From contig CALWGF010000001.1 of the NCBI GenBank assembly GCA_944379995.1, positions 124,001 to 188,000 on the forward strand: a stretch of 64,000 nt of DNA, given 5' to 3'. Origin of the DNA: an uncultured Clostridia bacterium. GTDB lineage: Bacteria; Bacillota; Clostridia; Lachnospirales; Anaerotignaceae. The translations under genes and the position numbers were made by a program. Positions 52,425-61,223 of the stretch are shown here, piece after piece. The notes under the pieces are model-generated. The model made no database searches and was not told the DNA's origin. It saw only the letters and a list, made by a program, of their open reading frames with translations. Within the stretch, counting starts at the first letter, position 1. Each line of letters starts with the position of its first letter.

Positions 52425-54155
52425 ATGAACAATCTTAAATATTTTCCTTTTGAAAGGAACCGTTATTATTATGGGAAATTATTAACAGAACAAGATTTTA
52501 TACAAGAACAACAGTATTTTAATGATAAAAGACGTTTGCATAATCGTTTTTTACATGGTGTTGGTGTTGTAGCAGGACTTCGTGTTGTAATGGTTGATGA
52601 AAAGAGTATTTCTGTTGAAGATGGAGTTGCTTTTGATTTTTCGGGTAGAGAAATATTAGTTGATATTCCTTCTGTTTATCGTCTTTCAACCATTGACGGA
52701 TTTGATACTATTATGGAGCAGGGCAAAGGGGATTATGCATATCTTTGTATTTCATATGATGAGCAAGGAGCAGTCCCTACACATAATATAACAGCAGGAG
52801 ATATTAAAAGTGAAGATGTATTTGATAAAACAAGAGAAAATTATCATTTATATTTAACTGATAAAGAACCAGACAATATAGATATGACTTTAGAAGGTCT
52901 TTTTTTGAAAAAAGAAATTATTTATGAAGATAAACAAATACGTATTACTCAAACATTTCCTCAAAGCATAATGTCTGGGGATAAAATGGAAACTACAATA
53001 GAAATTGAAAATATAAGTAATGCTGTTCAAATATCAGTTGAAATAGAAGAAAATATTGAAAAGGCTTTTTGTAATAATGAGTCAGTTATAAATGTAAAAT
53101 GGGATAATATAATTTTGGAAAGAGGAGAAAAGCAAAGTAAAACTTTTATTTTAAAAGTTATGGAGCTTGAACATGGTAGTGTAAATATACAGGCTATTCC
53201 TGAAAAAATAGTTATAAAAGAAGGTAATGACACACTTTATCCACAAAATAAAAAAAATATAGAAATCCCTATAACACATAAAGATAATATTCAATCTATG
53301 ACAGAAAGATATTTTGACACTGTTATGGAGAAAATTTCTAGTAATAATTATCCTCAAGGCATATATCTTGCAAAAATTTCTATTATAAAAATAGATAATT
53401 CATATATGATTGAAAATATAGAACAAATACCATTTAATCAATATATTTATAGTACATTTCTTTTAATGGGAATAACTTATGGTATAAGACAAGAGTTAAA
53501 AACTTTAAAAACAAGTTATTATAATTATGAGCCTAAAGTAAATTTACAGAAAAAAGAATATTTTAATAACAATGTAAATACAAGAAAAAAACAAGGTGTA
53601 GTTCAAATAAATTTAGGTATTGGCGGAAAAAGAGAACAAACTTTTTTCTCTCACGAAATTATACATGGTCTTGGAATTGGTCCTGTTAATATAGAACTTT
53701 CAATACAACAAGATGATTTAATTTATTTTGGTTCTAGTGAAATATTTAATGATATGGACGTAAAAGCTGAACTTGCAGCTAAATTAGATACATCAAAAGG
53801 CTCATTTGTAATAGGGGTAAGACTTACAGAACCTACAAGCAGACAATATATTAATGTTTGTTGGCGAGCTGTTGCTGAAACATTGCCGGAAGATAGCGAA
53901 AGTGATAAAAAATATATGTATATAATTCCTAATAAATTAGAATTGAAAGTTAGAGAGTCTTATTATCTTAAAGCTGTTTGTGAAAATATGCCATATGCTA
54001 CTATAATATGGAGTGTTAATGGAAAAGAAAGTGGAAGTATAGCTTCTGATGGTACATATACTTCACCAAGTATTCCGGGAGTTTATGAAGTTACTGCACA
54101 ATGTCAAGAAGCACCTGAAATTAAGGCTTCAATTTTTATTGTTGTAAGGGAGTAA
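52425..54155 (+). CDS. eCIS-associated tail protein with C-terminal Ig-like domain
   Basis: A 576-residue protein. The N-terminal 110 residues have the motif series YFPFERNRYYYGKLLTEQDF, IQEQQYFNDKRRLHNRFLHG and VGVVAGLRVVMVDEKSISVE, a module seen repeatedly in eCIS loci without a known function. A middle part of about 300 residues is beta-rich. The last 90 residues look like a bacterial Ig-like domain (ATIIWSVNGKESGSIASDGT, then YTSPSIPGVYEVTAQ). Such domains often end fibres or adhesion parts, so this could be the target-contacting component; this is inference. An AAAGGAGGAG site precedes ATG 52425. Confidence 0.78.
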   Translation: MNNLKYFPFERNRYYYGKLLTEQDFIQEQQYFNDKRRLHNRFLHGVGVVAGLRVVMVDEKSISVEDGVAFDFSGREILVDIPSVYRLSTIDGFDTIMEQGKGDYAYLCISYDEQGAVPTHNITAGDIKSEDVFDKTRENYHLYLTDKEPDNIDMTLEGLFLKKEIIYEDKQIRITQTFPQSIMSGDKMETTIEIENISNAVQISVEIEENIEKAFCNNESVINVKWDNIILERGEKQSKTFILKVMELEHGSVNIQAIPEKIVIKEGNDTLYPQNKKNIEIPITHKDNIQSMTERYFDTVMEKISSNNYPQGIYLAKISIIKIDNSYMIENIEQIPFNQYIYSTFLLMGITYGIRQELKTLKTSYYNYEPKVNLQKKEYFNNNVNTRKKQGVVQINLGIGGKREQTFFSHEIIHGLGIGPVNIELSIQQDDLIYFGSSEIFNDMDVKAELAAKLDTSKGSFVIGVRLTEPTSRQYINVCWRAVAETLPEDSESDKKYMYIIPNKLELKVRESYYLKAVCENMPYATIIWSVNGKESGSIASDGTYTSPSIPGVYEVTAQCQEAPEIKASIFIVVRE

Positions 54156-54161
54156 TTTTAA

Positions 54162-55097
54162 ATGATTATTAGAAATCTTACTAAAAAATATATGGTAATA
54201 CAAGAATTTATGGGTAATGATGAGGTGCATCAATACATTTGTTATGAATTAGATGGTAACCAAAATTCGGAGTTTTGTGCTGTATGCCAGAAACGTTCAT
54301 CTGTAAAAGGTGATGAAATAAGATTTCTTATGGAACAGCTAAATAATGAAAATTTTTTGGATTTAGTAGATTTTTTTATAAATGGAGATTACTTTTATAT
54401 ATTATTTAAACATAATAAAGGAAAAGTTTTGAAACATAAAATTGATAATGAAAAATGTAGTATAAGTGAGCGACTTGAAATTATTAAAAATATTTTGGAA
54501 AAAATATTAATTCTTAATATTTCAGATTATTTCTTTAATGCTGCTATGGATATTAATAATATAAAAATTACTCAATCTTGTGAAATTTATTTTACATATA
54601 ATTGTTGTGATATATCACAATTTGATACCATTACTTTTCAAGACGGTGCAAAATCACTTGCCAAAGTTATAGAATATATTTTTAATTATGAGATTAAACA
54701 ACGCTCTATGCCAGAACTTTATAATTTTGTTTATTCATTGAATAATGAAGAAATAGAAACATATTTAGATATTTATGAAAAGTATTGGGAAATTTATAAA
54801 ATTTATTTTGGTAAACAGCAAGAAGAATTAAAACCGGAAAGTCTTAGTTTTAAAATTTGGAATATTATAAAAAAAATATGTTCTTTTATTAAAAAACTTA
54901 TACAGCCTGCACTTATTTTATTGGCTGTATCATATTTAATTATATCTATTGCATCACTTTTTGCTGAACCAAAATATAATTTGAATTTTAAAACCATAGG
55001 TACTGTTGAAATAGAAAATGATGATTTATTAGAACAATCACAAAATCAAGAAGAAGTAATACAAGAGAATAATGAAGAAGTGAGTGGAGTTGAGTAA
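54162..55097 (+). CDS. Pseudokinase-like protein with C-terminal membrane anchor
   Basis: A 311-residue protein. Residues about 1-210 have a layout like a protein kinase: strand-rich N-lobe, a hinge-like FYILFKHNKGKVLKHKI, a long helix (ERLEIIKNILEKILILN), and MDINNIKITQ plus IYFTYNCCDIS where the catalytic and DFG loops would be. The catalytic HRD and DFG residues are not there, so activity is unlikely. One membrane helix lies at about 247-270 (ALILLAVSYLIISIASLF), followed by a short acidic tail. The kinase relation is my reading of pattern only. Confidence 0.6.
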   Translation: MIIRNLTKKYMVIQEFMGNDEVHQYICYELDGNQNSEFCAVCQKRSSVKGDEIRFLMEQLNNENFLDLVDFFINGDYFYILFKHNKGKVLKHKIDNEKCSISERLEIIKNILEKILILNISDYFFNAAMDINNIKITQSCEIYFTYNCCDISQFDTITFQDGAKSLAKVIEYIFNYEIKQRSMPELYNFVYSLNNEEIETYLDIYEKYWEIYKIYFGKQQEELKPESLSFKIWNIIKKICSFIKKLIQPALILLAVSYLIISIASLFAEPKYNLNFKTIGTVEIENDDLLEQSQNQEEVIQENNEEVSGVE

Positions 55098-55100
55098 TAC

Positions 55101-56735
55101 ATGAAATTTTCAAGTTCTTCAAATTTTAGAGATAGTATGGATATATATATAAAACGTATGGGCAGAACTATTTTTATGCCTATTTCAAATGGTTTTCGTA
55201 AATTAAAAACTCTTGTACAACCAACATCAATAGTAAGAAAAGCTACTAATGATGTTATGCAAGAGATTAAATCTCTAAAAAAAGCACCAGAAACTCTTGA
55301 AGCTTATGTTCTTATTGGACAACATTATGTAGCTAAAAAGTTGCTTTTTTTAATTTTACTTATTTCTATTGTTTTACCTGCTCTTTTTATAAATTATGCT
55401 TTTCCTGTTATTCAACAAAAATTTATGGTAAAAACAATGCCAATAGATTCTGATGAAGTAATAGGATATAAAGGTAAAGTAAGGCTTGTAGATAGAAAAA
55501 GTAATATTTTACGTTTTGAAGGAACGCTTGATAATGGACGTATTACAGGTTCTGGAATTGTTTATGATGAGTTTGGTAATAAAGTTTATAGTGGACAATT
55601 TCAAATGGATACATTTGAAGGATATGGCGAGTTATATTATAGTGATGGAAAAATAAAATATATGGGTAATTTTTCTATGAATGCCTATAATGGAGATGGT
55701 ACTTCATATTATGAAACAGGTGAAAAAATGTATGAGGGAAGTTTTTCAAATGGTTTATATGATGGAGAGGGTACAATATATTATGATAATGGCAATAAAA
55801 AATATGAAGGTCAGTTGTCTAAGGGAGTATATAATGGAAAAGGAAATCTTTATGATATAAACGAAATTCTTATTTATAGTGGTGAATTTGAACAAGGATT
55901 TTTCTCTGGAAAAGGTACTTTATATAACGATGGCTCAAAAATATATGAAGGTAGTTTTTCAAATGGTCTTTATAATGGAACAGGTACATTATATGAAAAT
56001 GGTGAAATAATATATCAAGGTGAATTTCAAAATGTATTGCCGGATATTGATATATCATATGATGAAAATGGTATGGTTGACTTGTCAGAACAATATATTG
56101 ATGGCTTTGTTGGTGGAAATATTATATTAAGATATGAAGATGGAAAAATATATTATGAAGGCGGATATGAGAACGGTAAATTTAATGGTGAAGGAAAGCT
56201 TTATGATGAAAAAGGAAATATAATTTATGAAGGTAGTTTTGAAGAAGGTATTCAAAATGGAACAGGAAAATCATATTCTGATGGTGTATTAGTATATGAT
56301 GGTCAATGGAAAGACGGTTTATATGATGGCGAAGGTAAGTTATATGATACTCAAAGTAAATCTTTAATATATAATGGACAATTTGCTTTAGGTGTATATG
56401 AAGGAACAGGCACAATATATGATACAATCACTAATTTTAAGGTATATGAAGGACAATTCCGTATGGGCTTATATGATGGCGAGGGAACACTTTATGATAC
56501 AAATGGGGCAGTAAAATATAAGGGTGGATTTTTATTTGGTCAGTATAGTGGTTCTGGTGTGCTTTATAATTCGGATACAGGAAGTATACTTGAAGAAGGT
56601 GAGTTCCGTAATGGTGTTCTTGTAACACCTAAGGAGGAAATATCTAATTCTGATAATAAAGAAAATGATGTAACAAATACAGAAGAAAATGAAAATATAT
56701 CAGAAGAAAATAAAACTTTAGAAACAGAACAATAA
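55101..56735 (+). CDS. Membrane-anchored MORN-repeat protein
   Basis: A 544-residue protein. A basic N-terminal part (1-75) precedes one membrane helix at about 80-105 (KLLFLILLISIVLPALFINY). From about 128 to 510 the chain is made of MORN-type repeats of about 20-24 residues with the rhythm G-x-Y-x-G-x-G-x-L-Y-x-x-x-G-x-x-x-Y-x-G-x-F. An acidic, low-complexity tail ends it. MORN repeats in other proteins bind phospholipids or proteins. It starts 3 bp after the pseudokinase-like gene with only a weak GTGGAG site, so translation is probably coupled. Confidence 0.88.
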   Translation: MKFSSSSNFRDSMDIYIKRMGRTIFMPISNGFRKLKTLVQPTSIVRKATNDVMQEIKSLKKAPETLEAYVLIGQHYVAKKLLFLILLISIVLPALFINYAFPVIQQKFMVKTMPIDSDEVIGYKGKVRLVDRKSNILRFEGTLDNGRITGSGIVYDEFGNKVYSGQFQMDTFEGYGELYYSDGKIKYMGNFSMNAYNGDGTSYYETGEKMYEGSFSNGLYDGEGTIYYDNGNKKYEGQLSKGVYNGKGNLYDINEILIYSGEFEQGFFSGKGTLYNDGSKIYEGSFSNGLYNGTGTLYENGEIIYQGEFQNVLPDIDISYDENGMVDLSEQYIDGFVGGNIILRYEDGKIYYEGGYENGKFNGEGKLYDEKGNIIYEGSFEEGIQNGTGKSYSDGVLVYDGQWKDGLYDGEGKLYDTQSKSLIYNGQFALGVYEGTGTIYDTITNFKVYEGQFRMGLYDGEGTLYDTNGAVKYKGGFLFGQYSGSGVLYNSDTGSILEEGEFRNGVLVTPKEEISNSDNKENDVTNTEENENISEENKTLETEQ

Positions 56736-56776
56736 ATATTAAAAATATAATTATTAATTATAAAGGGGATATATTT

Positions 56777-57352
56777 ATGGGAAGGTATACTATAATTTCT
56801 GAAATAAGTCAAAAAATAGTAGACCTATTATGTGAAGGAATGGTTCCGGATATTATAACAGATAAAAATGGTATAGGACTTTGTGGACCAGATGAAAAAG
56901 GCGATTTTTCTGTTGGTGTATATTTATATAATATAGAAGAAAACTATGATTTTAAACAAAGTGGAATGATAAATGTAAATTATAAAGAACAAAAATTTCC
57001 ACCTTTAGTATTAAGTCTTTATTATATGATTACAGCCTATTCATCTAGTGATATTAAGTTTAGAGCTATTCAAGAACAACGTATTTTAGGTAGAGTTATG
57101 CAGATTTTAGCTGATAATTCTATAATAAATGGTTCTGATTTTGGTAATGACGTAATGGGTGCTGATATAAGAATAGAACTTTTAAATTTGAGTATAGATG
57201 AAAAAATAAAATTATGGAATGATAATACAAAGCCTTATAAAACATCTATTTGTTATAAAATAACTCCTGTGGAACTTGAGTCTACAAAAGGAAGAAGAAT
57301 AAGCAGAGTAACAGAATTTACTGTTAAATTACAAGATACTTTAAAGGAGTAA
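56777..57352 (+). CDS. DUF4255 / Pvc16-type tail terminator protein
   Basis: A 191-residue protein of the DUF4255 (Pvc16 N-terminal) family, which caps the end of the sheath-tube in contractile injection systems. It shows the family's order of parts: an opening helix ISEISQKIVDLLCEGMVP, SVGVYLYNIEENYDFKQSG, PPLVLSLYYMITAYS, EQRILGRVMQIL and, near the end, KTSICYKITPVELESTKGRR. AAGGGGATAT precedes ATG 56777. Confidence 0.9.
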   Translation: MGRYTIISEISQKIVDLLCEGMVPDIITDKNGIGLCGPDEKGDFSVGVYLYNIEENYDFKQSGMINVNYKEQKFPPLVLSLYYMITAYSSSDIKFRAIQEQRILGRVMQILADNSIINGSDFGNDVMGADIRIELLNLSIDEKIKLWNDNTKPYKTSICYKITPVELESTKGRRISRVTEFTVKLQDTLKE

Positions 57353-57356
57353 AAAT

Positions 57357-58058
57357 ATGGTAAAAAATAAATTTTCCATATGTGTTCAGGCTGTAATAAG
57401 AGTTTTTGATAGCTTTTCATATATGCCTGTTAGAAATGGTTATATAAAAATTTTATGTGATAATAACTCAAAAATTATATCAAAAGATGAAGGCTTTTTT
57501 GTGATTATAGGAAATGAAATACCTAAAAGAATTAGAATTAAAAGTACAATTTATGAAAATATTGATGTAGATATTTTAAATCCAAATCCCCATATACCTA
57601 TAAATATATGGATACAACCTAAAAAAGGATATAATTTAGTAAGCAATATAAAATGGATTACAATATTTACAAAGCCATATGATAAAGTATATGCTTTTCA
57701 GTATAAAAAAGAACCAAATATAAGACTTTTGGAAAATTCAAAACAAAATGATGAATTTTTAAAAATATATCAAGAAAGAAAATTGAATTTAGATGGAGCT
57801 ACTATGCTTCTTTATTCAAATAATGATATTGATAGTTTTGAATTAATTAATATTAAATATGTAGATGGTGATAATTGTATATTATATGAACCATTAAAAA
57901 AAGAACATAAAAAAATAAAAACAGGTGTTTATAAAATTATGTGTGCTAAAGCTGATGAGTTTGGAAAATGTGATATTGCTATTAGCAAAGATAATGAAAA
58001 TATAGATTATATTATACTTAATTCATATGGAGAAAAAATTGATGAAATAACTATTTGA
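57357..58058 (+). CDS. Unknown protein encoded between the cap and PAAR genes
   Basis: A 233-residue protein with no signal peptide or membrane helix. It is beta-rich, with an N-terminal part resembling a carboxypeptidase-regulatory-like fold (VIRVFDSFSYMPVRNGYIKI, ISKDEGFFVIIGNEIPKRI), where a structural surface or adaptor role would be usual. No family is recognised with confidence. A GGAGTAAA site precedes ATG 57357, 4 bp after the cap gene. Confidence 0.7.
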   Translation: MVKNKFSICVQAVIRVFDSFSYMPVRNGYIKILCDNNSKIISKDEGFFVIIGNEIPKRIRIKSTIYENIDVDILNPNPHIPINIWIQPKKGYNLVSNIKWITIFTKPYDKVYAFQYKKEPNIRLLENSKQNDEFLKIYQERKLNLDGATMLLYSNNDIDSFELINIKYVDGDNCILYEPLKKEHKKIKTGVYKIMCAKADEFGKCDIAISKDNENIDYIILNSYGEKIDEITI

Positions 58059-58081
58059 AATATAAAAGGAGATGAACTTTT

Positions 58082-58468
58082 ATGGGTTTTGGTGTAATTG
58101 GTGGAGCAGTTTTACAATGTAGTTTTGGTATGGCACCTTCTATATTAAATGTGCTTCCAGTTTCAAGAGTTGTTTCATCAATGCCTGTTGCAGTTATTAC
58201 AGATTGTGTCCCTATGGTTAATATAATGCCTTTTGGTATGTGTTCAAGTGTTTCAAATCCAACTGTGGCAGCAGCTACGGCGGCTGCATTTGGTGTATTA
58301 ACACCAATGCCGTGTATACCTGCTATTACAGGAACTTGGGTAACTGGTTCTCCAACAGTTTTAGTTGGAGGTAAACCGGCATTAAATCAAAATTGTAAGC
58401 TTATGTGTGCATATGGTGGAGTAATAGAAATTAAAAATTGTGGAACTACTAATATTCAGGTAAAGTGA
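58082..58468 (+). CDS. PAAR-like spike tip (DUF4280 type)
   Basis: A 128-residue PAAR-like protein that would sharpen the spike tip and may carry cargo. Motifs are GGAVLQCSFGMAPSILNVLP, ITDCVPMVNIMPFGMCSSVS with FGMC, and NPTVAAATAAAFGVLTPMPC, then LVGGKPALNQNCKLMCAYGG. Conserved cysteines fit the metal-binding PAAR relatives. No C-terminal effector extension is present. A GGAGATG site precedes ATG 58082. Confidence 0.9.
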   Translation: MGFGVIGGAVLQCSFGMAPSILNVLPVSRVVSSMPVAVITDCVPMVNIMPFGMCSSVSNPTVAAATAAAFGVLTPMPCIPAITGTWVTGSPTVLVGGKPALNQNCKLMCAYGGVIEIKNCGTTNIQVK

Positions 58469-58505
58469 GTTTAAATAATTAATTTTTGTTTTAAGGGTGG
58501 TGTGT

Positions 58506-61208
58506 ATGGTTAAAAAAATATTAATAGTATTTTCTATATTTATGTTGACAGTTATTATGGCTTTTTCATATATGTTAATTTCAAAAAATTCCATACACAA
58601 AATACAGTCTGTTAATATAGCTGATTATAAAGATGGATATATATATGGTATAGATATGACATCAGATATGTATTATATTTTTCGTGTTAATACAGAAACA
58701 AATGAACAAGAATTTTTTACATATCCAATAGAGCTTAATGGGAACGTAGTTAAACTTGATAATATGATATGGGGAGATGAAGATAAACTATACGTACACC
58801 TTATTCAATCAGGAAAAGATAATTTTTATAAAGAAACAATAGAATATTGTAACTTTAATTCGGCAAGTCTTGAAACGGTTTGGACAATAGATGATAGATT
58901 TGAAGGTTCATTTTTTAGTTGTAATTATGAAAATAATGGTGATTTTGTTTTAATAACATTTGATAAAGAAAATTATGTTTTAAATAGATATATACTTACT
59001 AAAGATGGATTAATTGAAAAATTTGATACTATAAAACTTCATAAATCAGTTTATGCTATTTCTATTGAAAATGATAGCTTTCTTGGAAATTTTTTCACTA
59101 TGTCTATTAATGGTGATATAGGTTTAGTAGAGGAGAATGGAGAGGTACGTACAATATTTTCAAATGATGGTTCTAAAATAGGAATACAAAATGTTAAATT
59201 TGAATTTGAAGATAAAGATTTATATTTTTTTAATATTGATACAGGATATAAATATAAATTAGCAAATGAAACGAATTATGAGGAATTAGAGCTATACATT
59301 GATGAAAATATTATAGATGCAGAAACATTTGATATTAAACAAATGTATAATGTTTATGAAAATAAAGGTGTATATGTAGGAGTTCTTGCATTAGAAGATG
59401 GAAGAAATGTTCCTGCTATTTATGGTGAAAAAGAATATGTTGTTGATGAACTTTCATGGACAAAAAGTTATATTATTTTTATGTCATTATTACTATTTGT
59501 AATTCTTTCTACTATTTTTATTATATATATGTATATTTTTTATAAAATACTTAATAAAAAAGGTGGAGCACCTGTTATGGGAATAGCTGCTATGCTTATT
59601 ATTCCTGTTATATTAGTAGGCATTTTTGTTTTGTTTTATTTTATTGATAATAAATTGCCAGATAAAAAAGAGCAAAAAATACAACAGCTTACAACAATAA
59701 GTGAAATAGTAAAAGAAAAAATAAATATAGATAAATTTGAATTTTATAGAAATAAATATAAAGTTACATATAATGATATATTGGAAATTAATAATGGCAT
59801 TAATAAATTTGAAAAAATAAATAATATAGATACAAATAGCATTGAATATATTAATGAAAATATAAAAAATAATTTATATTTTTATAAAGATAATGAAATT
59901 TTTAGTGCATCAGAAAAATATCCAGTAGGAGTACCTATGAATTATAATACTGTTTCAAATACATATAATTGTATGAAAGAAGCAGCACAAAATAATAAAG
60001 TTGTTTATACAGAATATAACGATTTAACAGGTAGATATATTTCTATTTTTACACCTATTAAAAATAATTCAGGAGAAGTTATAGGTGTATTAGAAACAAA
60101 TGAAAATATACTTTTACTTGAATTTAATATACATAATAATACTAAAACTGTAAAAAGGATTTTGTTTATTGATGCATTAATCATTTTTATACTAATACTT
60201 TGTGTTTTATGGATAAATACAAGACCTCTTAAAGCACTTAGAAGGGCAATGACAGAAGTTGCAAAAGGTAATTTAAGTTTTAGAGCTAATATTTCGGGAA
60301 ATAATGAAATTGCTGTTATATCAAATAAATTTGATATAATGGCAGAACTTATAGAAAATAGATTTGACGAGATAGAAACATTCCAAAATAAATATGAAGC
60401 ATTTGTACCTTCAAAATTATTTTATATTTTAAGAAAAAAAGGTATAAAAGAAGTATATGCAGGAGATGGAAAAAATTTTACTGCTACTGTTATGTCAGTC
60501 AATTCTTTAGGGTATAAAAAAGCTGTTATTGAGAAATATGACCAAGTATTTTCATACAGTAATACATATTTACCAAAACAAATACCTATTATTCATTCAT
60601 ATGGTGGAGTTATACGAAGAATATTTGAAGGCGGAGAAGAAAGTATTTTTACGAAAGAAACTCAAAATAATGTGGCAGAATGTGCCATTGCTATAATGGA
60701 TAAACTTAAATATAGTAATGAGGGATTTTCTATTGGTATAGCAAAACAAGAACTTAGATTTGGAGTTATAGGTCTTCCAAAAAGAATGGTAACAGTACTT
60801 ATTTCTGAACATGGAAGTCTATCTTGGTTTTTGCAAAAAATGGCGTCAAAGTTTGGTATATCTATACTTATTACAGGAAATGCTGCTGATAAAATAGATG
60901 ATTTCTTTAATCGTTATAATATTCGTACAATAGGATATATATATATGACATCAACAAATAATTTGGAAATTATTTATGAAATAATAAACGGAGATACTCA
61001 AAAAAGACAAAGATTAAAATTAGATACTAAAAAGGATTTTGAAGAAGGTGTAAGACTTTTTATGTCAAAATCATATGAATATGCTCGAAAAAGATTTATA
61101 CAAGTACTTGAAAAAGATAAATATGATGGTGCAGCAAGGGAATATGTATTTTTATGCGACAAAAGCTTAAAAGGAGAAAACATAAATCCATGGCTTGATA
61201 AATATTAG
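58506..61208 (+). CDS. Four-TM receptor with degenerate cyclase-like domain (paralogue A)
   Basis: A 900-residue membrane protein. TM1 about 5-25; external beta-rich domain about 30-310; TM2 about 320-345 and TM3 about 355-380; a second external region of Cache type about 385-545; TM4 about 548-573; HAMP about 575-628; a class III cyclase-like domain about 640-820; and a TPR-like tail. The first metal Asp is missing (VMSVNSLGYKKAVIE where VxxFDxxGFT is expected), and the second block reads IFEGGEESIF in place of GDGxxAxF. It is therefore probably a signalling but non-catalytic domain. ATG 58506 follows GGGTGG. Confidence 0.82.
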   Translation: MVKKILIVFSIFMLTVIMAFSYMLISKNSIHKIQSVNIADYKDGYIYGIDMTSDMYYIFRVNTETNEQEFFTYPIELNGNVVKLDNMIWGDEDKLYVHLIQSGKDNFYKETIEYCNFNSASLETVWTIDDRFEGSFFSCNYENNGDFVLITFDKENYVLNRYILTKDGLIEKFDTIKLHKSVYAISIENDSFLGNFFTMSINGDIGLVEENGEVRTIFSNDGSKIGIQNVKFEFEDKDLYFFNIDTGYKYKLANETNYEELELYIDENIIDAETFDIKQMYNVYENKGVYVGVLALEDGRNVPAIYGEKEYVVDELSWTKSYIIFMSLLLFVILSTIFIIYMYIFYKILNKKGGAPVMGIAAMLIIPVILVGIFVLFYFIDNKLPDKKEQKIQQLTTISEIVKEKINIDKFEFYRNKYKVTYNDILEINNGINKFEKINNIDTNSIEYINENIKNNLYFYKDNEIFSASEKYPVGVPMNYNTVSNTYNCMKEAAQNNKVVYTEYNDLTGRYISIFTPIKNNSGEVIGVLETNENILLLEFNIHNNTKTVKRILFIDALIIFILILCVLWINTRPLKALRRAMTEVAKGNLSFRANISGNNEIAVISNKFDIMAELIENRFDEIETFQNKYEAFVPSKLFYILRKKGIKEVYAGDGKNFTATVMSVNSLGYKKAVIEKYDQVFSYSNTYLPKQIPIIHSYGGVIRRIFEGGEESIFTKETQNNVAECAIAIMDKLKYSNEGFSIGIAKQELRFGVIGLPKRMVTVLISEHGSLSWFLQKMASKFGISILITGNAADKIDDFFNRYNIRTIGYIYMTSTNNLEIIYEIINGDTQKRQRLKLDTKKDFEEGVRLFMSKSYEYARKRFIQVLEKDKYDGAAREYVFLCDKSLKGENINPWLDKY

Positions 61209-61223
61209 AATGGGGTGAAAGCT

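Noticed and set aside
37123..58468. Intact prophage
   Set aside because: No capsid, terminase, portal, integrase or lysis genes are seen, and the order and Pvc16-type cap fit an injection system. Genes past 64,000 could still change this.
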